The notes: generated by a model not told the origin, from the sequence alone. Shown: positions 47,900 to 60,115, counted from the stretch's first letter. The stretch is DNA of 64,000 nt from Holacanthus passer (GCA_025331565.1 JAFREQ010000091.1:2094501-2158500); one strand, 5' to 3'. Numbers and translations are program-made.

Positions 47900-50260
47900 T
47901 GTTCTTCTTCTACACACTTCTTCCTGTCCTTCCTTCCTGCTTCCTGTCTACATTGACCTTGAATGTAAATTGTGTACTTAATGAATCAAATTAATAGGCT
48001 GAAACTGGGATTCATGCACATACTGGGAGTCCTGGTGAAACTGGAACTACCAGGCCCATAGACCAACCTGTAAGTGCAGCTCAGTTGTAGCAAAGCCGAC
48101 AGTAGAAAAAGTGGCACTAATATTGATTTTCTTTTGTATTTACATTTACTGACCTTTAAATGTCAGCATCGTTGCTATGGATTATTAATTGAATAGATGA
48201 ACCTCACCCCCAAAGGAGCTTTACTAAGGAACTTCTGTAATCTATAATAATATAACGCAATTATCTGTGAGTGAATTCCAGACATCATCTGCACAGCATT
48301 TACATTTATAGTTATATTTATTGCTCCTGTGAGCTTGGTTTAGGTACTGAAAGATATCTGATCAATGGTTTTGGAAAACTTTTAACTTGACTCTCTTACT
48401 AATAGATGTTAAAACATATTTTTATTCTTTTCAGGCAAGGCCCAGACAGAAAAGAATTTGGACCTGCAGATCATCAAATTATAAAATCCTCAACTTATTT
48501 TCATGAGTGATTAAAATGGCACCTCATTAACGTGAAACTTAAGTCATACATTCTTTGATAATAGTAGTTAATTAATCTTAACTACCACGCTTTTTGTGTC
48601 ACTGCCCATTCATCACATTGCTGCAGGTAGAGTTTTTAATCTTTTAGCTCAATCTGTCATTTCTTCTCAGGCGAACTTCTTCAAGGGAACAAAAGCAAAC
48701 TGCACCAGTGTTAAATGTTGCAAAAATAAAATCTCAATATAAAATATCAAATATGCAGGCTTTGTCCGACCAGAATACTAAAAATATACATTTCAATCAT
48801 CCTTCATTCAATTATCCTTTGAGGGATTCTTATGAGTCCAGTGTGTGCAGAATGCTCTCACAGGTCTAAAAATAAAAAGAATGACATGCTCTCACCTGAC
48901 CTGTTGAGTGAGAGTTAAAAGAAACTGAGGGCAGTAATTATCAATGATAGCATAATTTTATTTTATTTTATTCATCATTTGGTCTTTTCAGTGTTGCTCT
49001 GGAAACTCTCCTGGCTGTACACAGCCTTTGTTCTCTGTCATCTTTAATTTATGAGGAGCCACAATTATTTATCCAATTTCCAACCGCACGTCTGTACGTC
49101 ATACAGCGGAACAACTGTTAACTTGTTTTATTTTCAGAAAGTTGTCTATTTAGAGCAGATCTTCAGGGACCGGTGACAATAGACCTGCTTGTCTTGTCTG
49201 GAAACCTCTTAACTCCCAGCCTGTGTGTTGTTTGTGTTTGTGTCACTCAGAAATTCCCATTTAAAAAAAAAAAAAATCTTCTGCATAGTTTTTTAAAGAT
49301 ATGACAGTTTCATCTAAGAGGGCCAGCATGAGCTAAATTTAATGCAGATGTATAAAAAATGCTCTCGAGCTGTTGCATATTTTATATATTACTCTTCTCT
49401 ATCTTTAATTGAATGGGAAGAAGTCTTAACTTGAGTCAGAATGCTTGATCAGTCTTCCCCCCTTCTTGTGCTATGTTTGCTTTTAATCTCACACAGCGGC
49501 TTTTATATTTTCATTTATATCACATCTATTTACAGAACAGTTCTCCGAAGAGACAGCGAAAACATTGTTTAGGTCGCAAGAGGCTCACCGCTGTGGTCTG
49601 GTGGCAATTTTAAACATAGCACAATTAGAACAGAACAAAACTCCGTAACTCCCTCGCTCTACTCCTGTATTTCTGGAAATGAAACTTTTAAGTGCAACTT
49701 GTGTTTGATTGCATAGACTAATGTATCCACCACGATGCAGAAGCAAAGAAGATAAAAACAGTTCAAATAAGATCAAATATTCTTTGGTATGCAAACTCAT
49801 TATTTCTAGCTTTTGTTTGGACTGTATTGTTTCAAATTTAAATTTGAAGCCGTAGGTTGCGGCAGTGTTGTGATATGCCCTCGTTATTTGCCCAATGGCT
49901 CTGGTGGAATAGTCTGAATATGTCTTACTGTGACATACCTCTGAGAGAGCATCAGCATGGTTTGAGTGTGCCATCGTGACAATGATGTCCTTGAAATACT
50001 AAATGTCTCTACAACCTTCTTTCTTTCCAGTAGCCAGTTTTATCTGAATTTGTCAGTTATGCCAAGCTGTTTCTGCTTCGCCAGCGTGGACAAGAAAATC
50101 ATCTATTGCTGGTTTAAAAGTAAATCATCACCTTTTATGTTGATGTGATGAAGCTTTAGAACAGTTATACATCCAACAGTTACAGAGCAGTTGTTGTCAT
50201 TCATTTGGAGCGTTGGTTCTCTGTACCTGAAGAATCTAAGTCCAATATTCACTTATTTAT
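47900..50260. other. Non-genic stretch, nothing recognised
   Basis: AT-rich. The 129-codon minus-strand frame at 49585-49974 has no recognisable domain. A 13-base A run lies near 49263. Confidence 0.45.
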
Positions 50261-50266
50261 TGATCC

Positions 50267-50400
50267 ATTCTTGGTCTCTACCAACTCCTGAAGAAAGTAT
50301 GTGGATTTTCAATTGCTAAAGCCTCCACTTTGTTCACCAGCTAACTGTGTGCCGTTTGAAGGTAAGCAGGTGGTGTGTTGTGGGATCTGCAGATTCTGGC
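50267..50400 (+). repeat. Teleost 'TTTGTTCACCAGCTA' interspersed repeat fragment
   Basis: CCTCCACTTTGTTCACCAGC, TAACTGTGTGCCGTTTGAAG and GCAGGTGGTGTGTTGTGGG follow the order of a common fish repeat with a CTATGTTCACCAGCTAG...GTCTGCCGTTTG core. Only a short, diverged piece is present. Confidence 0.5.
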
Positions 50401-51668
50401 AATAATTCTATGTAGGTTCATCAGTGCCCTTTCACAATATGACATTGTTTTCACATTGTCAATTGATACAGTGTTATTATAAAAATACTGATTAAAAGCA
50501 TCACTTGAAAGTACCTAAATCAGGATCTCTGTAGCACTGAGCGCTGTTCATTTTGTGAAATTACTGTACGCTGCTCATTATATCTTCTTGCGACCCCCAG
50601 CCCTCACACACTTGGCATGACAACACTGAGCATTTTATACATATCACTGTACTTTTACCCAGTCTGCAGCCCAGTCTATTGAACTCTTGAATGTAACTCA
50701 TCTTTTCCCTCAGTTCATGGTCTACAGCAGGCTCAGCTACAGAGCAGCCCACTGGAGTTGGACGAAATTCTTGTCTTGAAGGTGGACGCTGTCCCTGCAG
50801 GGCTCCAATTGACAGTGATCACATAGCGATGACACTTTACCTTTTCATTATTTCACACATCTTAAAACCTCTTATACATAAATCAGCATGTGAGGCCATA
50901 CTAACCTCTTCTTCTCTACAGGATTGCAATCATTTATTTTCATGCCATCTTAGTTTGTCAAAGAAGGGACAAAACCGAAAAATAAAACCCCAATGTTCGG
51001 CTCAGTTTGACGTCACCATAAAGGTTTTCTTGTTAATGAAATCTTCACAATTCCAACACTTACCTCTCTTGGTCAGTTGTGGCCACCCACGTGGAGGAAA
51101 GTAATGCTTGAGCAGTGATTCAGCCCCTCATTAAGTAGTAATTAGAATGAAAACATATTCAGGGCTTACTCTTGACTTCAGTGATTGCACAGGTGCCTCT
51201 GTGTGTGTGTAACTGTGTGTGTGAGCTTCTGTATTTGCAGGTGGCTAATTACCCTTCTCAGTGTCTTTCTCTCTTGTGTTCGTTAAGTTCTTTTCGCTTT
51301 CTTTCTTGTCCCTTCTCATTAAGGGATGTTCCAACTGTTTGAGTGAGCAGAAAGTGAGTTGAGGATTGTAAGGCTAATCTTCCTGACTCATTATGTAGAA
51401 GAAAATGATACTCTACAGTTACTTTTGTTCGTAGGATAAATCACCTACAGTATGTGTGTGTGCGTATGTGTGTGTGAGTCAATGTGCATCAGTCTGGCTT
51501 GATGAGGTACATTCAATACATATAAAGTATGTCCCCAAACATCTGAAGTTCAATCATTCGACCATTTAGTTCCTCTGTAGCCAAAACCAAAACTTTCCTC
51601 ATGTATGTGTGTGTAAACTTGTAGTGTAATTACTGAGCCGCTTGATACAGACTTTGTATGTGACTTTC

Positions 51669-51704
51669 TGTGTGTGTGCATGTGTGTGTGTGTGTGTGTG
51701 TGTG
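51669..51704. repeat. (GT)n microsatellite with GCAT interruption
   Basis: A short GT run, GCA, then about 12 GT units. Confidence 0.9.
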
Positions 51705-51821
51705 ATTACTGACTTCACTAACAGCCCACAACAGCATTTGAGAGTGTATGCTGTTAACAAAACACCTGTTAACAGAGACAGAGGTATAAAGCATTGCAGC
51801 GCACACCCAAGCACATGCATG

Positions 51822-51848
51822 CACACACACACACACACACCCACACAC
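51822..51848. repeat. (CA)n microsatellite
   Basis: About 12 CA units, 120 bases after the GT tract at 51669-51704. The two complementary tracts could pair to form a large fold-back. Confidence 0.9.
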
Positions 51849-51913
51849 CCTCGGTAATAAACAAACTCATCCAGACCTAGGCGGGAACAGCTGGGAACTT
51901 TATTGGGGCTCTT

Positions 51914-51954
51914 ACTGCTCATCAGGATTTGCATATGAAAACATCCTGAGCAGT
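51914..51954. repeat. Imperfect inverted repeat with octamer motif
   Basis: ACTGCTCATCAGGAT (51914-51928) and ATCCTGAGCAGT (51943-51954) pair as 12 bp with one 3-base bulge, and a 14-base loop. The Oct-factor octamer ATTTGCAT spans 51927-51934, straddling the arm and loop. Confidence 0.7.
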
Positions 51955-51984
51955 GTTACTAGCTTCATTAATACAGAGAGAAAT

Positions 51985-52106
51985 TGTGTGTGTGTGTGTG
52001 TGTGTGTCTATCTATCTATCTATCTGGCATTGCATGTCAACTGTGTAAATGTGTGTGTGTGTGTGTGTGTGTCTATCTATCTATCTATCTATCTGGCATT
52101 GCATGT

Positions 52107-52163
<57 letters not shown>
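51985..52163. repeat. Compound duplicated microsatellite (GT)n(CTAT)n
   Basis: The order is (GT)n, (CTAT)4-5, CTGGCATTGCATGTCAA, a short CTGTGTAAAT spacer, then again (GT)n, (CTAT)5-6, CTGGCATTGCATGTCAA, then a final GT tract of about 26 units. The 17-base CTGGCATTGCATGTCAA sequence is identical in both copies, so this is a duplication of the whole compound unit. Frames through it are artefacts. Confidence 0.9.
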
Positions 52164-52166
<3 letters not shown>

Positions 52167-52169
52167 GAT

Positions 52170-52560
52170 CAGGAAGCTGTTTTTAATCTCATGCACCTGA
52201 ACCATTGACCCAGTCAATATGTTCAGAATGGGTAAATGGGCTCTAATCAGCCTTATTGGGAGAGGGTGGCGAGTAAACGCTGCACCGCTGTCACGTTTGC
52301 GACAAGGTTGAGTTTTAATTAATGGATGGATTAGCATGCAGTGCTAATAAGCAAGCATGCTTGTGCATCCTATCACAGTGAATATGAATTAATGGTTGTT
52401 TTGCATTATTCAAAATATGTAGCGTGAAATTGTTTAAGGCTTGCACGAGTGACACAGGGCTGTCACTGTAATCCGTATGTTGTGCAGTCATTACAGGCTT
52501 TAAACATGCTAAACTGAGCACTCTACTTAAAAACAATGGCTGTAGGATTGTCAAATTAAA
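52170..52560. promoter_or_regulatory. Candidate conserved non-coding element (unverified)
   Basis: About 390 bases of repeat-free, compositionally even sequence between a microsatellite and an interspersed repeat. It is dense in homeodomain-type cores: TCTAATCAGCC, TTTTAATTAATGG, GGATTAGCATGC, GTGCTAATAAGC, ATGAATTAATGG and TGCATTATTC. Such clusters are common in teleost developmental enhancers. Nothing in one sequence proves conservation or activity. Confidence 0.3.
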
Positions 52561-52661
52561 TGTGACAAGTTGTTAAAGCTGTGAACAAGAAGAATGCAGC
52601 AAAATGCATTATGACTCATGACTTGATTTCATTTTCATATATGTACCATCCTTGTTTGCAT

Positions 52662-53340
52662 GTTTGCATGCTGACATTGTTAATTAACACTTAACTCAAA
52701 GTACAGCTGAGGCTGATGGGAATGTCACTACCTTCGTAGGTATTTGGTCATAGAGCAAAGAGGATAAACTGAAATTTTGACCTGATGGTGATACTAGATT
52801 TAAGGCATCAACAAATTTATAGAACTCATCTTGTGGGACACATGGAATGGAAAGTGTATTACAGGCCCTCTAAGGCAGCGCAAGGGGAAGAGTTATACTG
52901 GCTCAAATGGGACACTGGACCAATCACTGCTCTGTAGATACATGGCCACGCCCATCTCCTTATCATTTAAATATATGGAAAATTAGAATGTGGCAGGAAA
53001 AGAAAGATGTTTTTGTTTTTTTAAACTTTAATCATGTTTTGACATTTCCAATAAAAATGTGAACCTACTAGTGGCAAATGAAAAGTAAGGGATCTCAAGT
53101 CTGTATAGAATTGATCATGAACGTCTGCAGCATATTTCCAGCCGATGCATCCAGAAAATGGATAATTGAAAAACTTTGACTTAATTTTGGCATTAGAACA
53201 GTCAGAGGGCCAACAAAGTCCTTTGATTTCATCCTTTGGGGATGTTGAATATTTCTACAAAGGTTAATGGCATTCCTTCAGTATTTTCTTTAATATTTTA
53301 TAATATTATCTGCACCAAAGTGGCAAAGTGGCACCAACCA
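52662..53340 (+). repeat. Common teleost interspersed repeat, copy 1 (two segments)
   Basis: Segment one (52662-52812) has TTTGCATGCTGACATTG, AAAGTACAGCTGAGGCTGAT, GGTATTTGGTCATAGAGCAA and AAATTTTGACCTGATGGTGA. Segment two (53067-53340) has ATGAAAAGTAAGGGATCTCA, TTCATCCTTTGGGGATGTTG and GCACCAAAGTGGC. Together they follow the order of a widespread fish repeat also present at 56118-56610. Confidence 0.65.
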
Positions 53341-53359
53341 ATGTCACCATCCCAAGAAC

Positions 53360-55200
53360 CCTGCTACCAGAATGCCTGTAAAATCTATGCTCATCAAGCT
53401 CAGGGAGGACATGAAACTGCCCTGAGTCTTTTATGTAGTCAGTTTATATCATGAGATTTGACATTAGGCAGAAAACTGCCCAGGGCAAGTGTCAGGTAGG
53501 TAGAAACTCTGAACTTCACCACAGCCACTCTGGTAAATGTATCATCAAAATAAGGTCAAGTAGCCTGTGTCGAAGCTTCTCTTAAATTATACACAGATTT
53601 TCTGCTTGGCCACACTCATTCCAGCAAATTTGCTGAGACATCCAAGCTTCAGGATTAAACTTGTCCTAATTGACTTAATGTTAATGCACCAATTCAGCAG
53701 TCAAACAGAAACTACTTCACCGCTTAAATTTGAAACACGAGGAAAGAGACGTTCAGCTGACATCTAATCAATTTATAGTGCTGCCAGAGGTTGGGAAATT
53801 TCATATGCCACTTATACGATTTAGGAAACAAATTCTTTTCTCCACATTTGCATGACTTTAAGTCCAAATGCAGACTGTGACTGTAAAGGACTGACTCAGT
53901 TAAGCTCTTCAGTTGTTGACACTAGGGCCATAATTAACTCACTTTGCCAGATAACTGTGCTGTGTGTTTGTGTATGTGTGTGAATGTGTGTGCGCACTGT
54001 TGGATTCACCACCGTGACATTAAGCCCTTAGTCAAATGTGTCAAGTTAAATCTTTTTTGGATGTCGTGTTTTCATAAAGTTTAATGTGCAGATAGAGCCT
54101 TAGTTAAAAAATAAATAGGCAAGAAAAAAGGGCCATTAAATGGAAAATGCTGCCTAAAACAGAATCTCCTTATTTAGAGAAAATAAGCCAGTTAAGTGTG
54201 ATGATGCATCAACTCCACCGTCACTAAAAGGCAGTAGCACTTAAGGGGATAATTCGCTTGAGTACAGCATCACTAGTTTTCAGCAAACAGTAGGAGTGTA
54301 ATGTGTAATGACTCACAAATTCATTCTGAATTCATCTTATTTTCACACCGAAAAAACTTTCTCTGTCAGTGTCACATCTTCGCCTCCACCTCATCTCCAT
54401 CCAGGCCTCATGCTACTGCCCCATTCTGAAATTTGTAGCTCCAAACAACTCACAATACTGATGAAGCCAACTGTGGATCTTCCGTGTCCCTTCAAAACCC
54501 CCAAATACACTGGCAAATTATTTTGTCATATATCTGCATGGAATGTCACAATGTTTTACCTATAAAGTCAGCAAATTAGTAGCATATATGCCTAATTTTT
54601 AGGAGACAGGGTTGATGGGTGACATAACAAGCTTCAGTGATGCTGGACTTTATGACGAAGAATGACTCAGGTACTTTATTATTAGATTGCATTCACTGAG
54701 TAATGAACTTATGATGCGTTGACTACTGTTGTAAACAGGCAAATATAAATGTACACTGGGAACAAATGAATAGGCACGGTGGAGATGATTGGTTGCATCT
54801 ATCTGGAATCAGTGATAATTGCAATGTCTTAAAAGAGGACAATAATATTAAAAGTGCATTTCATTCATTACGACATCTCTCACTAGTGGAAAGTGTGAAA
54901 CCTTTTGCTGCCTGCACTGAAAAGAAAAAAACACCCTCTTCCTGTTTTGAGCTGTAAAGAAATTTCCACCACATGAAGTCTGCTGAGAAATGCAGCACGG
55001 AGAGCAACAGAGGCCGTCCGTCTAGTTGCCGAAGGGCCTCTTTGATTACAGCAATTAACACATCTCAAAATGCATGCAGAACCAGCTCAGCAGTGTTACA
55101 TGACTACTGAGGAGAACAGACAGTCCAGCACCGAGAGATAGGATGTGTGTGTGTGTGACTGAGGCAGATAGTACAGAGGATCAAAGGATGTGAGCCTGCA
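53360..55200. other. Non-genic stretch, nothing recognised
   Basis: AT-rich. Frames at 53567-53767, 54308-54565 and 54861-55068 have no recognisable features. Confidence 0.45.
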
Positions 55201-55218
55201 CACTTCATAATGCTCCAT

Positions 55219-55290
55219 TGACACCTTTATTAGAGCATAAAACAACATTTTGATCCACAGAGAGATCTTCATCAGGTCAAACAGGACAAA
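55219..55290 (-). repeat. Fragment resembling the end of a 'CTTCATCAGG' retroelement
   Basis: CCTTTATTAGAGCATAAAAC, ATTTTGATCCACAGAGAGAT and CTTCATCAGGTCAAACAGG resemble the terminal non-coding segment (TTTATT...ACGTTTCGRCC...CTTCATCAGG) found on teleost retroelements. No coding part is present. Confidence 0.4.
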
Positions 55291-56002
55291 GATCCCTCTG
55301 TGAGCCGAATCATTGGTTTACGGTCTGATAAAGGAATCAGTGGGGAATTACACAAAGCTCAATCTCTCATGCTGCCATTCTCTCTTACATGATGTTCATT
55401 ATATATTTTCCCTAACATGAAGAAAACTATTAGGGTTAATTGTGGGGCTACTTTTGCTTTTTTCCCGAAGGACCACTATTTTAGTTGGCAAGGAACATAA
55501 CAAACCTTGAGGAAGAGCAGGAGGCAACATCTGGCGTACCATTGTTTAGGCAGAATGGAGTTATATGTGATACTGTATGTCTGAAATTGTATCTTGATGT
55601 CACAATGGGAAATAATATAACACATACTTTTTTTTGAAAGGGTGGATTATATTTGTCAAAGCAGCACTGTCTCACTATATATGGTTCATAAAGTATACGT
55701 ATCCTTTGTGGTATCTAAATATAAAAATGGTTTTGTACTTGCGGTTTAACTTGAAAGACCCACTGGATAAATTTAAACTTTTAATTTGACACATTTTTAG
55801 GGGTGTGTGGTTGTTTCTGATGCTCTTTGCATGTGCTTGTGTGTGACTCGATGTGTTTATTGGGTGTCTTATCTCTGCACTTATTACTGAACTACTGAAC
55901 TCAAGTCTGTCTCGCAGGTATCTCATATATTGATAATATTTTAATTATGTTTCCAATCAATCCTAATTAATTCCCAATATAATGAGGATGACTGCAGTTT
56001 CA

Positions 56003-56039
56003 TTTGTGCTGCTCAAAAATTACATTTGAGCAGCACAAA
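56003..56039. repeat. Perfect 15-bp hairpin
   Basis: TTTGTGCTGCTCAAA (56003-56017) and TTTGAGCAGCACAAA (56025-56039) are perfect inverted repeats separated by seven bases. The flanks do not extend the pairing. The stem is too short for a typical microRNA precursor. Confidence 0.9.
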
Positions 56040-56117
56040 ACTCCTCTGCGATATGCCTCAGCCCCACTAGTGCTCTGGAAGTGATTAGAATCAGCATTGC
56101 ATTGTGTTGAAAATAAT

Positions 56118-56610
56118 GATGTTAACATGCTGATGTTTTGCGAGTAATGATTACCACTGTTACCATCTTAGTCTACTATGTAAGCATGCGATAATTTGGT
56201 CATTAAATGTTGGACAAATTGACATTTTTACATGATAATGAAAAGTTAGGGAGTCACCAAAGTTCTTACAATTAATCCTTTGGGGAACATGAATGTCTGT
56301 ACCAAATGTTGTAAACTTATAAAATCAAAATAATTGTAAAAAAAAAACCCAAAACAGACAGTCTTAACCAAATCAACTAAACCAAGTCAACTTGCTAGAA
56401 GTCGTAGATGAAAAGTCAGGGATCATACATTTGTTAGGCTACATTTCTGGGGACCATGAATATATTTTCCCTGGATAAGTGAAAACCCTTTTATGCTTAT
56501 AGCTGTAGATATGAGGTTAAGGGATCACCAAAGTCATCTTCTGGGGACCTTGAATGTCTATTCCAAACTTCATGCCAGACCATCCAGCATTTGCTAATAT
56601 GTCAACTGAC
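56118..56610 (+). repeat. Common teleost interspersed repeat, copy 2 (three internal modules)
   Basis: Same family as 52662-53340: GATGTTAACATGCTGATGTT, ATTTGGTCATTAAATGTTGG and ACATGAATGTCTGTACCAAA. The module 'GATGAAAAGTCAGGGATCACCAAAGT...GGGGACCATGAATGTCT' occurs three times, diverged, at about 56235-56310, 56405-56475 and 56506-56590. Confidence 0.7.
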
Positions 56611-56619
56611 CATCCCATG

Positions 56620-57730
56620 ACTTAAATAATGTCATGGTCACTAAGGATAATTCACTGTACAAAAGTCTATATTAGAACATCTTTGGTATCAATCAGTTCT
56701 CAAAAACATCAGAGCATAAAGTAGAAATTATCTGTATGGATAAAACACAAGTGCCAAAATATGTGATTTTGTAATTTAGTTAAACTGCATCTTAAATGAG
56801 TTTTAGAAATAAAGGGTTCCACAACTTCCAGCAGGTAAATAACCTTCTAGGAGAACAGAAAGGAGGAACCCACACTGTGGAAAATATCCTGTGTTAATAG
56901 GTTCAGACTTGCCGTGAGCATCAATGGAAGTTCAATAAGGACAGATGAACTGAACGTGTATAGTGACGTTCATTGAGGTTAACAGAGGACTTTGGCAATG
57001 CATTTTCAATAAGCTTAGGCCCATGAAGATAGGAGATAGATCCCGAATGAATGACAGGGACTTTGACAGCGTGGGAAAGTGGACGTGACGGAGTGGGTTG
57101 AAGTATAAAAGCAGGAAAAGAAGTCAGAAAGAGAAGCGGGAAGGAAAAGATCTTGCTTATAAAACTCTCGCCACGGCTTCAAAAGTATGAAAATGCGACA
57201 TGCTGCTGCTCTAATGACCTGGCTGAATCTCCTGCTGCAGCGAGGGAAGGAAAGAAAACTTTTGCTGTTACTTCCCCTTATGATGTCAGACTTTCAGGCA
57301 AGTTGTACACTGGTTTGACTCTGCCTTCATTAGTCTGGTTGCATAAGGGTGAGTCACGCTTCCACAGCCCTTTGCTAATATAGAATCTCAATGAATAAGA
57401 AGTACATTTCCCCAATTAAATTGGCCTCTCTTAGTGTTTGTATTTTCTGTAAATTGCTATCTTTGCTATTTTAAGATTTCACTTGATAATTTATGCAATG
57501 TGCCGGCTGAATTGTCCTCAGTGAATGTGTTTCTGTGATGAGTGTATAGCCTCTTATCAGCAGGCGAAGCACTTGCGTATGTGGATGCGTGTGTGTGTGC
57601 CTATGTGTTTGTGAGTGTGGGGGGTGTGAAATATTGCATGAATATGAAAATTGCTCCCATAAATAGGCTTTACTTTAAGTTCTGTGAAACTTTAATTTCG
57701 ACCCCCTGTGGCATATGAATCTCATCTCCA
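56620..57730. other. Non-genic stretch, nothing recognised
   Basis: A purine-rich patch at 57100-57150 follows a TATAAAAG-like word at 57103, but no convincing exon follows. The frame at 57153-57383 has no recognisable features. Confidence 0.35.
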
Positions 57731-57744
57731 CATCTTCCCCGGAG

Positions 57745-57885
57745 GATTCTCTCTGTGACGCTCGCTCTCTGTCGCTCTCTCTATTTTTGTTTTTCTGTCT
57801 CTGTTCTTTTCTCTGTTCATCCATCTTGTCTAGTGCTCGACCTTTTCCCTCTTCCTCTTTAAGTCTTTCCATCTCACTCATGTCT
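57745..57885. repeat. Pyrimidine-rich low-complexity block
   Basis: CT-rich sequence on the plus strand (CTCGCTCTCTGTCGCTCTCT and similar). Frames on both strands are low-complexity. Confidence 0.7.
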
Positions 57886-58103
57886 CCAAACTCTACAGCT
57901 TTCTTTTTGCCAGCATAAATACATTGCACAGGAATCAAACAAACTCGCACGCACACACGCTGTTGCTATAATGATGCACCCGCTGCAAATACCAAAGGGG
58001 AGAAATGTCCAAAGTTGGAAATCAATCCACTTTCACCTTTTAAGCAGGCAGTAGTCTGAGGTGTGTATGACATTTTGTGTGTGCAGGTGGCTTTGTGTAG
58101 GTA

Positions 58104-58105
<2 letters not shown>

Positions 58106-58155
<50 letters not shown>
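58106..58155. repeat. (GT)n microsatellite
   Basis: About 24 uninterrupted GT units. Confidence 0.95.
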
Positions 58156-58157
<2 letters not shown>

Positions 58158-58270
58158 TTTGAGACTCAGTCAGTCAGTGGTCCATCAATATCATAACCTA
58201 TGATCAAATCAGCTTCTTTTTAATGGAACCAATACAGACAAGTCGATGAGAGAGTGATAAAGAGAGGCAG

Positions 58271-58290
58271 GGAGAGAGAGAGAGAGAGAG
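58271..58290. repeat. (GA)n microsatellite
   Basis: About nine GA units inside a purine-rich stretch (58240-58390). Confidence 0.9.
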
Positions 58291-58429
58291 GGAGCAATGC
58301 ATGCAAGTGAGCAATGGAGGGTAAAGACAGATAGATAGGAAAAGGAAAAATGAAGAGGAAAAAGAGTTTTGTGGGTAAAAAGAGTTTTTGGAGGAAGACA
58401 ACAACCTGGAGAGTTAACTATTAATGAAT

Positions 58430-60115
58430 GGTGGTATTTTCTGTTGGAACAACAGTACCTCTTAAAATGACACCATCTTTATCCTGAAGATTGAATGGTT
58501 TGGAAATGCCATCAGCACATCTGATGTCCTCCAGTTTCAGAACACTCAGCCACACACAGGCACACAAACACACAGGCTAAAAATCCTGGAAAATACCAGG
58601 ATCTCAATTCCCAGTATTCAACCTTTGTACAATCCTCTGGTATTCTCTGGTATGTTATATTTATATATTTGACATTTTCCAGAAGAAGAAGAATCTACAT
58701 ATAACACAGTGACAAATCCTCTAAAAAATGCTGGAACCCAATCTGGGTCCACATCAAAGGCAAAGTTGCTGCTTGTGTCCCACAATCCTTTGAAAGGTTT
58801 TATATTTTTGTTAACTAACTCCAACTGAATGTTAGAAATTGCAAACATTTTCAATTAACAAACGCATTTTTAACTCTTTTATTTGAAAATATTTAAGTAA
58901 GAAATTGTTTTAATGTTGTTAACATTACAGAAACATTATTGCCTGGAAATGAGAAAAAGTCAGAAGCAACAAAATTGTTTGTGTGGAAAAATGTGAAAAA
59001 TGCTCAAGAAAATCTGAAAATCAAACCTGACAGACAAAAAAGCAAAAATGGACATAGTTTAGGATGGATTTTGGTGCATGTTGGTGAATAAATTCTGATA
59101 ATTTGTTTGCCTACTAACCATTGGCAAAGTTGGAAATTGAATGTGAAGAAAAGAAAGATTTAGACAGTGAATTTGAAAATCTGTGACTCTGACCACAGGC
59201 GTGATTCCTGCAGAGAACTGTTTACAGTGTAAAACTTTCAAAGAAACACTGACATCAGCTGCATATTCAAAACCCAACCAAGTATAGAATTATGTGGAAA
59301 AACAGTTGCGCTAATGAGAAGAAATTGGGCTGAAGCAGGCATGAAACCAGTATGATCCTGTGAATAAATACAGAAAATCCACAAAACCTCTCCCCTAATG
59401 CTGAAGATTCAGACAAGCAAGCTGGACGACGCAGAGACAAAATGGCACAAAAAAAAAAAAGAAAAAGAGAGACAGCCTCTAATAGTGTACGAGACAGATG
59501 GGGGAGAAATTGCACAGGTAGCTGGAGAAACATTATCTTTGAAGACAACTGACCTCAGCAGCATTTGTTACATTCAAGTTGACTGGACTGAGGAAAAACA
59601 ATAACGTGAGGAGGAGAAGATTGGAAAAGAAACGACTTACCTCCAAATACACACTCTCACTCAGGTCATATTAAAGATCAGACCTGCAATAGCAGAGAAG
59701 AAATATAGGTGTTATCACCATCACTCTTTGCTGTCTCTGTGTGTGTGTGTGTGGGGGGTTGGGTGGAGTGTTTTGATATCACTCACAACAGTCTCTTTTG
59801 TCTCTTCTTCACTCTCGTTCTCTTTATCTCTCTTCTGTTGTCTATCGGTTGCTGTCTGTCTCTCTCTGCAGGGAAACCCCAGGGTTTTTCCTCTGCATCT
59901 TTCTCACTGCTCTGTTCTTTCTCTTATACCTTTCCCAATCTTTCTCGCCATTGTCTCGATCCTCTCCTGTCTCTATCTACGCACTGAACACACTCCCTCT
60001 CTCCTTCCTTCCACCTGTTAGACATTTCTTTCATTTTGAACTGGCCTGTTATTGCTCAACAATATTGAACCATAAATATAGCCTCTGCTTCAAAAATCTC
60101 ATATCATGAGGTGAC
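58430..60115. other. Non-genic stretch with pyrimidine-rich part
   Basis: Positions 59800-60010 are CT-rich and generate three overlapping low-complexity frames. Elsewhere AT-rich with short A runs (59451-59460). No gene recognised. Confidence 0.45.

Noticed and set aside
47429..47917. A 162-codon minus-strand frame
   Set aside because: Its C-terminal third is a low-complexity reading of a GA-rich block and the rest has no recognisable domain; possible conserved non-coding DNA is a better account.
49585..49974. A 129-codon minus-strand frame
   Set aside because: No domain, no signal peptide, no neighbouring exon; chance frame in non-repetitive DNA.
51599..52337. Cys/Val- and His/Thr-rich frames on both strands
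   Set aside because: Direct translations of GT/CA and CTAT microsatellites.
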